Of a stretch of DNA of 64,000 bases, positions 59,037-64,000 are shown piece by piece (position 1 is the first letter of the stretch; each line of letters opens with the position of its first letter). The notes beneath the pieces are model-generated. The model saw nothing but the letters and a program-made list of their open reading frames with translations. It did no database searches and was not told the DNA's origin. Location of the stretch: assembly GCF_019710475.1 (NCBI RefSeq), contig NZ_JAJFAX010000003.1, positions 310,001 through 374,000 on the forward strand, written 5' to 3'. This DNA is from Glycomyces sp. TRM65418. Its GTDB lineage: Bacteria; Actinomycetota; Actinomycetes; Mycobacteriales; Micromonosporaceae. A program made the translations under genes and the position numbers.

Positions 59037-59465
59037 TCACTCCTTCTCGAGGAGCGTTTTCAGCGTGCCGAGGTTGGCCGCCACGGCCGCCTTGACCCGG
59101 GTGACCGCGAGCGGCGCGATGGGCCGAGCCGGACCGGCGGCCTTGAGGTCCATGGCGTTGGTGACGATCGTGCCCCCCTGCGCCGGGTCCAGGACGTAGG
59201 CCACGTCGCCGTGGAAGGGGCCGAGGTCGCCGCGGATCGCGAATCGGCGGTCCGGCTCGTACTCGGTCACCTCCACCGTCTCCTCGCTGTGCTCGGGGAC
59301 GGTCCGGGTCTGGAGGTAGCTGGAACCGACGCCGACCGGACCTTCCGAGGTCTTCTTGGTCTCGCTGATCGCGTAATTCCACTGGGGAATGTTCTCCGGG
59401 TCGGCCAGGTAGGCGAAGACCTCGGCAGTGGGGCGGTCGATCCTGATCGTGTTGGTGAACTGCAT
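59037..59465 (-). CDS. SRPBCC-family protein
   Basis: The 142-residue protein starts MQFTNTIRIDRPTAEVFAYLADPENIPQWN, the START/Bet v1-like opening, and continues with beta strands and a long C-terminal helix (VKAAVAANLGTLKTLLEKE). These proteins form a hydrophobic pocket for a lipid or cyclic product. GAGGAG lies upstream of the ATG. No partner is evident. Confidence 0.88.
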   Translation of the reverse strand: MQFTNTIRIDRPTAEVFAYLADPENIPQWNYAISETKKTSEGPVGVGSSYLQTRTVPEHSEETVEVTEYEPDRRFAIRGDLGPFHGDVAYVLDPAQGGTIVTNAMDLKAAGPARPIAPLAVTRVKAAVAANLGTLKTLLEKE

Positions 59466-59637
59466 CCGAGCGCATCTCCTCACCGAACGGTGCGCAGCGG
59501 GCGCTGGGTCACGGTCGGGTCGTTGGCGGGCGGACGACCGGCCGGGCGTCCGCTGGTGGCGGCGCCGTGCCCGCCCGCGGTCTCGGCCGGACGGGGCAGG
59601 GCCCCCGACGAGTTTACGCGCTGGAGGCCGCTCGCCG

Positions 59638-60303
59638 TCAGGGCCAGCGTTCACGATGTCGCCGGAGCCCGTCGAGGACGAGGTCGAGGCCGATGTCGAA
59701 CTCCTCAGCGTACGCGTACCCGGGCTTCAGGGCGTGGTCGGTGATCATCTCGGTGAGGTGCGGGAACTCGTCGCGGGGCAGGTGATCCATGATCGACTCG
59801 GCCACGGCTTCGAGTTCGGCGGGCGAGCCGAACGGCAGGGCGAGCTCTTGGATCACGAAACCGTAGATGTAGCTGTCGATCAGCGAGAACGCGTGCGCCG
59901 CACCGGCGATCGAGAAGCCGCCCGCCCGCAGGCACCCGATCACGGCGTCGTGGTGGCGCATGGTGGCCGGGCCCGGGCCGGTGCGCGAGTCCATCAGGCC
60001 GATCGCCCACCGGTGGCGGATCAGCGCCTCGCGCGTGGAGACCGCCCGCCGCCGCATCGCGGTCGCCCAGTCGAGGTCGCCCGAGGGCAGCTCGATCTCG
60101 GCGAAGACGAGGTCGACCATGCCGTCGAGCAGCTCGTCCTTGTTGCGGAAATGGTGGTAGAGGGCCATGGCCCTGACCCCGAGCCGTTCGGCGAGGCGGC
60201 GCGTGGACGGGATGCCGCCGCCGGCCTCGTCCGCCATGGCGACCGCGGCGTGCAGGACCTTCTCCCTGCTCAGGTTGCGGTGGACGGTCGGCTCATCGCT
60301 CAC
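59638..60303 (-). CDS. TetR-family repressor
   Basis: The 221-residue protein has the helix-turn-helix GGIPSTRRLAERLGVRAMALYHHFRNKDELLDGMV and a TetR_C-like ligand domain (YIYGFVIQELALPFGS... EEFDIGLDLVLDGLRR). It is divergent from the NmrA-like gene across a 35-bp palindrome and should repress both. Confidence 0.93.
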   Translation of the reverse strand: MSDEPTVHRNLSREKVLHAAVAMADEAGGGIPSTRRLAERLGVRAMALYHHFRNKDELLDGMVDLVFAEIELPSGDLDWATAMRRRAVSTREALIRHRWAIGLMDSRTGPGPATMRHHDAVIGCLRAGGFSIAGAAHAFSLIDSYIYGFVIQELALPFGSPAELEAVAESIMDHLPRDEFPHLTEMITDHALKPGYAYAEEFDIGLDLVLDGLRRHRERWP

Positions 60304-60339
60304 GGGTTCCTCCTGTTCGGCGGCGGCTCCTCACCCGAA

Positions 60340-60374
60340 CTTTACACCGTACAGTTTTCCTGTACAGTGTAAAG
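60340..60374. promoter_or_regulatory. TetR operator with overlapping divergent promoters
   Basis: Fifteen-bp arms beginning CTTTACACCGTACAG pair with one mismatch around a 5-nt spacer. Each strand contains TTTACA, a 16-bp spacer and TACAGT or TACGGT, so the two promoters overlap inside one operator. Confidence 0.8.
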
Positions 60375-60404
60375 GCAGCAACACCCTTCGACTGAGGAGC
60401 CGAC

Positions 60405-61133
60405 ATGGAATCGAACCACTCAGAGACCGCCGGCCTGCCGGGCGCCGGGAAGCGGATGTGCATCGTCGGCGCCTCCGGGAAGCTCGGGCGCTACATGGTG
60501 CAGCACGCGCTGGACCGGGGCTACGAGGTCGTCGGCGTCTGCCGAGAGCAGAGCGTGCCGAAACTCGCCGACTTCGGCGACCGGATCACGGTGATCGGCG
60601 GGGCGACCGACGACCGCGCCGTCATCGCGCGGGCCGTGGAGGGCTGCGACGCCGTGCTCACCGTGCTCGTGCCCTGGGGCGTGCACGGCTACGCCTCCGG
60701 CACCGCCCAGGCGGTGCTCGACCAGGCCCGGCCGGACGCCCGCCTGGTGTTCTCCTGCGGCTGGCACATCAGCCGCGACGGGCGGGACGTGTACACCTGG
60801 CGGTTCAAGGCGCTGGTGGCCGTGCTGACGAAGGCGGCGAGACTCGTGCGCGTCGTGGACGTCGACGACCAGGTCGAGGCGTGCCGGAGGATCTTCGCGA
60901 GCGACGCCCGCTGGACCGTCGTGCGCGGGAGCGACCTCGAAGAGGGCCCCAGCGAGGGCCTGCCGGTGTGGAGCCGGCACATCGGCGACCCGGTCCTGGC
61001 GAGCAACCGCACCCGCCGCGTCGACTTCGCCCTGTTCATGGTCGAGGCCGTCACGGACGACGCGCTCGTCCAGGAGGCGCCGGCCATCGTCGGCCGCCTC
61101 ACGCCGTCGGCCCTCGCCCACGCCAGGCGGTGA
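60405..61133 (+). CDS. NmrA/NAD(P)-binding oxidoreductase-like protein
   Basis: The 242-residue protein has the NAD(P) motif CIVGASGKLGRYMVQHALDRGYEVVGVCR of the atypical short-chain dehydrogenase / NmrA group. It lacks the SDR Ser-Tyr-Lys triad in its usual position, so it may be a nucleotide sensor or an atypical reductase. It is the likely target of the divergent TetR. GAGGAG precedes the ATG. Confidence 0.85.
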   Translation: MESNHSETAGLPGAGKRMCIVGASGKLGRYMVQHALDRGYEVVGVCREQSVPKLADFGDRITVIGGATDDRAVIARAVEGCDAVLTVLVPWGVHGYASGTAQAVLDQARPDARLVFSCGWHISRDGRDVYTWRFKALVAVLTKAARLVRVVDVDDQVEACRRIFASDARWTVVRGSDLEEGPSEGLPVWSRHIGDPVLASNRTRRVDFALFMVEAVTDDALVQEAPAIVGRLTPSALAHARR

Positions 61134-61210
61134 GCCTCGCCTCCGGGGGCTGCGCAGTGTTCATGATCGCGTTCGGAGCCGCTCGCGATTAGGGCCGCGA
61201 CCTGCGGATA

Positions 61211-61250
61211 CTCCCTCCGGCCTGTCCCGGTCCGGGGCAGCGGAGGGAGG
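61211..61250 (+). promoter_or_regulatory. Shine-Dalgarno-sequestering leader hairpin
   Basis: CTCCCTCCG (61211-61219) pairs perfectly with CGGAGGGAG (61241-61249), with an inner CCTG/CAG-containing stem. The right arm contains the ribosome site GGAGGGAGG before TTG 61258, so translation would be blocked unless the hairpin opens. Confidence 0.6.
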
Positions 61251-61257
61251 AAACGCA

Positions 61258-62139
61258 TTGAACAAGGTCGACCGCATCGTCGCCGCGGGATTCGTCATCG
61301 CCTGGAGCGGCGGCTTCATCGGGATCGAACTCGGCACCCAGCACGCCTCCCCGCTGGCCCTGCTCACATGGCGGTTCCTGGTGCTGGCCGTCCCTGCGGT
61401 CGCCTGGCTGGCCTGCCGACGCGGCCGCTTCCGGCGGCGCGACATCGGGGTCCACGTCATCATCGGCCTCGGCGCGCAGGTCGGCTATCTCAGCGGCATC
61501 AGCTTCGCCGCCCAGCTGGGCGTCGCCCCCGGTGTCGTCTCCCTCATCGCCGCCCTGCAGCCGATCGTCATGGCGATCGCCGCGTGGCACTTCCTCGGTG
61601 AGGGCCTCCGGGCCGCCCAGGTCGTCGGCCTGCTCATCGGACTCGTCGGCGTCGGCTTCGTGGTCGCCGCCGACCTGGGCGGCGGCGCCCCGCTGTGGGC
61701 GTTCGCGCTGCCGCTGGGCGCGATGCTCGGCATCGTCGCCACGACGGTGCTCGAACGCCGCGTCCGACCCGACAGCCTCGGGCCCACCGACGCCCTGGCC
61801 GTGCAGTTCCTCGTCGGCGCGGTGGTGTTCACGGCGCTGACCGCGATCGGCGGGCAGCTCGCGCCGCCCGCCGCGGGCGGCTTCTGGGCGGGAGTGGCGC
61901 TGACGGTGGTGCTCGCCGGCCTCGGCGGTTACGGCCTGTACTGGGCGGTGGTGCGGCGCAGCGGCCCGAACACCGCGTCGAGCCTGCTCTACCTCACGCC
62001 GCCGACCACGCTGCTGTGGGCGTGGCTCATGTTCGGCGAGACCCTCGATGGGGCCGCCTGGATCGGGCTGGGGCTCACGGCCGCGGGCGTCACGCTGGCA
62101 CTGCGACGCGGCCGCTCCCGAGAGGCGGTGCATGCCTGA
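61258..62139 (+). CDS. EamA/DMT-family transporter
   Basis: TTG at 61258 with GGAGGGAGG gives 293 residues. Ten membrane spans form two EamA repeats (FVIAWSGGFIGIELGTQHASPLALLTWRF, and LAGLGGYGLYWAVVRRSGPNTASSLLYLTPPTTLLWAWLMFGE). These proteins export amino acids, sugars, nucleosides or toxic metabolites. The substrate is unknown; a leader hairpin covering its ribosome site suggests translational control. Confidence 0.9.
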   Translation: MNKVDRIVAAGFVIAWSGGFIGIELGTQHASPLALLTWRFLVLAVPAVAWLACRRGRFRRRDIGVHVIIGLGAQVGYLSGISFAAQLGVAPGVVSLIAALQPIVMAIAAWHFLGEGLRAAQVVGLLIGLVGVGFVVAADLGGGAPLWAFALPLGAMLGIVATTVLERRVRPDSLGPTDALAVQFLVGAVVFTALTAIGGQLAPPAAGGFWAGVALTVVLAGLGGYGLYWAVVRRSGPNTASSLLYLTPPTTLLWAWLMFGETLDGAAWIGLGLTAAGVTLALRRGRSREAVHA

Positions 62140-62193
62140 CGGGAACGGCCGCGGCGGTCGGATCGGCGCAGTCGCGCGATCAGTGCGCTCGCA

Positions 62194-62457
62194 TCAGTGC
62201 GAGGTGCGGTGGCGTCGCTGCGCGATGCCCTCGGCGACGCCGATGAGCAGGACCGAGGCGATCACCGCCACGACGAACCCGAGCACGTTCAGCTCCATGA
62301 TGTCGCCGGTGCCCAGCAGGTTCGCGATGGTCCCGCCGATGACGGAGCCGACGAGCCCGAGGAGCAGCGTGGCGAGGATGCCGAGCTGCTGCTTCCCGGG
62401 CTTGATGAGGCGGGCGAGCGCACCGATGATGAGCCCTGCGACGATGAATCCGATCAT
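62194..62457 (-). CDS. GlsB/YeaQ/YmgE-family stress membrane protein
   Basis: The 87-residue protein has three membrane helices with Gly motifs: MIGFIVAGLIIGALARLIKPGKQ, LLLGLVGSVIGGTIANLLG and FVVAVIASVLLIGVAEGI. This is the transglycosylase-associated / GlsB family, linked to stress and envelope. It starts a minus-strand block of envelope genes with DUF4383 upstream. Confidence 0.93.
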   Translation of the reverse strand: MIGFIVAGLIIGALARLIKPGKQQLGILATLLLGLVGSVIGGTIANLLGTGDIMELNVLGFVVAVIASVLLIGVAEGIAQRRHRTSH

Positions 62458-62498
62458 GAGCTACTCCTTGTTCGCGTTGGCGGTCTGGTGGCGGTCGG

Positions 62499-62957
62499 TC
62501 ACCGCTTGGCGCCCCGCCCGAAGATGGCGCCCAGACCGATCATGCCAACGCCGAGGACCAAATGCAGCCAATTGTCCGCATTGTTGACCGGCACGAAGTT
62601 CGCAGCGGAGTCCAGGTCGATCAGCAGCCCGTAGAGCCACAGGACCAGATAGATGGCACCGCCGACGAACAGGAACATCAGCGAGCCGCGCACGGAACGC
62701 GCCAGGAGGAACCCGGCGATACCGAACAGCAGGTGGACGATGTTGTGAAGCACCGAGACCTCGAAGATCCCGAAGAGCTCGGCCGAGGAATGGTGACCGG
62801 CGAAGGTCATCGAGTCGAAGTCGCTGGTGATTCCCGGGACGAACCCGAGGAGGCCCACCAGGAGGAACACCAGGGCGACGAACATGGTCACGACCTGGAC
62901 GGGCGCTCGTCCGCCTGTCGCGGAAGTGCCGTGCGCAGAAGATCGCATTTCAGACAT
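62499..62957 (-). CDS. DUF4383 membrane protein
   Basis: The 152-residue protein has four membrane spans with the DUF4383 core LHNIVHLLFGIAGFLLARS and WLHLVLGVGMIGLGAIFGRGAKR. Function unknown, commonly in stress-related blocks. Its start (GGGAG upstream) lies 70 bp inside the end of the CtaG gene. Confidence 0.9.
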   Translation of the reverse strand: MSEMRSSAHGTSATGGRAPVQVVTMFVALVFLLVGLLGFVPGITSDFDSMTFAGHHSSAELFGIFEVSVLHNIVHLLFGIAGFLLARSVRGSLMFLFVGGAIYLVLWLYGLLIDLDSAANFVPVNNADNWLHLVLGVGMIGLGAIFGRGAKR

Positions 62958-63778
62958 CTCAGCTCCCTTTCCTTTCGGTGGCGCTGCCGTAGTTCGGCGC
63001 TGCCGCCCACGGTGTACCCGTCTTGTCCCGGTTCAACACTCGACAGGTGTTTCCGGTAGAGGGCGCCGAACAGGACGGCGGCGACGATCAGCTCCGCGGC
63101 GTCCCCGCCGTAGTACATCAGTTGCGCGGCCGCACGGGCGGACGACGCGTCATGGCCCGCGGGGAGGGCGTGCGCGTAGAGGTACTTGGCCAGGAACGCG
63201 TGAGCGGCCACCGCGACGGCCAGCGCCGCCACGCGGACCGCCGGGCCGGGGCGGTGCGGCGCCGGGTCGGGCCCGATGATCGACCAGGTGAAGAGGTATC
63301 CGGAGGCCAGGTAGTGGACGAGCAGGAGGCCGTGGAGCAGGGGGTGTCGAACGGCGGCCTCGTGCAGCGGCGTCAGCATCACCGCGTAGAGCCCGCCGAC
63401 GCTGAGGAGGACGGCGGTGAACGGATGGCCGAGGCACCGGACGGCCCGCCGCCGCAGCAGCCGGGTCGCCTTGCGCGCCGCGGGCACGGAGAGCGTCCGC
63501 AGCAGCAGGGTCACGGGAGCGCCGAGGACGAGGCCGATCGGCGCGAACATGCCCAGCAGCAGATGCCGCGCCATGTGAGCGACCGGTTCGGGCCCCGCGG
63601 CGAGCGGCGACAGCGCGAGGGCCGCGGTCGCGCAGCCGCTCAACCACAGGACGGTCCGCCGCCGAGACCAGTCGGTCGTGCGCGTCGCGGCCCAGCAGTA
63701 GGGAACGGCAAGAAGGAGCACGACCGCGGCGGCGGTCCAGGGCAGGGGGTCGGCGCCGTGGGCGCCGTGCGCGGTCAT
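62888..63778 (-). CDS. ctaG: CtaG-type cytochrome c oxidase assembly protein
   Basis: The 296-residue protein has about seven membrane spans with the caa3-CtaG features LWLSGCATAALALSPLAAG, HMARHLLLGMFAPIGLVLGAPVTLLLRTL and LLLVHYLASGYLFTWSIIGPDPAPHRP. This family helps assemble caa3-type oxidase or handles copper. Its C terminus ends with a charged tail encoded in the region overlapping DUF4383. It starts with ATGA overlap to the DUF2243 gene. Confidence 0.88.
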   Translation of the reverse strand: MTAHGAHGADPLPWTAAAVVLLLAVPYCWAATRTTDWSRRRTVLWLSGCATAALALSPLAAGPEPVAHMARHLLLGMFAPIGLVLGAPVTLLLRTLSVPAARKATRLLRRRAVRCLGHPFTAVLLSVGGLYAVMLTPLHEAAVRHPLLHGLLLVHYLASGYLFTWSIIGPDPAPHRPGPAVRVAALAVAVAAHAFLAKYLYAHALPAGHDASSARAAAQLMYYGGDAAELIVAAVLFGALYRKHLSSVEPGQDGYTVGGSAELRQRHRKERELRCLKCDLLRTALPRQADERPSRS

Positions 63779-64000
63779 CGGCGGGGCTCGCCGGAGGCGC
63801 GAGCGCTGAGGGTCAGCGCCGCTCCGGTGAGGATCAGCGTCGCGGCGGCGAGGTTCCACGCCAGGTCGTAGGGCCAGAGCTCGACGTCGTAGCGAATCTG
63901 GTGGAGGCGCAGGAGCTTGTGGACGACGAGGCCGTCGAACAGTTGGAAGGCGCCCGCCCCGAGGAGGAACCCGCCCCAGGCGGCCGTCGGGTGGAGCGTG
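63775..64000 (-). CDS. DUF2243 membrane protein (5' end off window)
   Basis: The readable 74 C-terminal residues are WGGFLLGAGAFQLFDGLVVHKLLRLHQIRYDVELWPYDLAWN followed by a last span LAAATLILTGAALTLSA. This matches DUF2243, found next to CtaG in many actinobacteria. It overlaps ctaG by 4 bp (ATGA). Confidence 0.88.
   Translation of the reverse strand, partial: TLHPTAAWGGFLLGAGAFQLFDGLVVHKLLRLHQIRYDVELWPYDLAWNLAAATLILTGAALTLSARASGEPRR

Noticed and set aside
1-64000. tRNA, rRNA, tmRNA or RNase P RNA genes, and mobile elements
   Set aside because: No T-loop-like GGTTCGAATCC sequence, rRNA core, transposase or integrase was noticed by eye on either strand. A covariance-model scan would be needed to exclude small RNAs.

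Overview
The window is very GC-rich actinomycete DNA. Initiation from GTG and TTG is common, the promoters have TTGACR / TAnnnT elements with 16-18 bp spacers, and terminators are long GC hairpins without U-runs. Paired sugar ABC operons without their own ATPase, secreted CAZymes with CBM2, RICIN, CBM_X2 and CBM46 modules, AfsR/SARP and XRE-cupin regulators and a DUF397 remnant fit a saprophytic filamentous actinomycete. Glycomycetaceae or a relative is a guess from gene content, not a demonstrated assignment. No rRNA, tRNA, transposase, integrase or CRISPR array was seen.

1-18 kb is a carbohydrate island. It holds a truncated GH16 beta-glucanase, an alpha-glucoside operon (GH13, solute-binding lipoprotein, two permeases) with a divergent LacI regulator, a beta-glucoside operon (solute-binding lipoprotein, two permeases, GH1) with a divergent ROK regulator, and a PL8 polysaccharide lyase. 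18-31 kb is mixed housekeeping and accessory DNA: CBS protein, HAD hydrolase, an XRE-cupin regulator divergent from a thioredoxin-reductase-like enzyme, a DUF4241 protein, an APH-like kinase, an FMN reductase / MarR / luciferase-like monooxygenase cluster, secreted proteins and an MMPL transporter. 31-42 kb is a second plant-polymer region: GH5-RICIN, GH51 arabinofuranosidase with LacI regulator, a CBM2-GH5-X2-CBM46 cellulase divergent from a PL9-type pectate lyase, and the NAD-salvage pair nadR-pnuC. 41.8-46.1 kb carries the Hen1/Pnkp RNA-repair operon.

46-64 kb contains regulators and small catabolic or stress modules: GlxA-type regulator, TetR/SnoaL pair, a 2.5 kb repeat-rich stretch without convincing genes, a sulfotransferase, a SARP-NB-ARC regulator divergent from a secreted acidic protein, an AraC/MFS/PhyH/86-aa module, a TetR/NmrA pair, an EamA transporter, and a GlsB, DUF4383, CtaG, DUF2243 membrane block running off the end.

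Regulation can be read unusually well here. Several CAZyme promoters have a palindromic operator overlapping the promoter or just past the predicted start site. The secreted protein at 55082 is preceded by three perfect CGCCAGC heptamers with an 11-bp period, the known SARP site geometry. The EamA gene has its Shine-Dalgarno sequence inside a long hairpin. Several genes look leaderless, and two of these (the 7896 and 20083 genes) share a TTGCC-N4/5-GGCAA start region.
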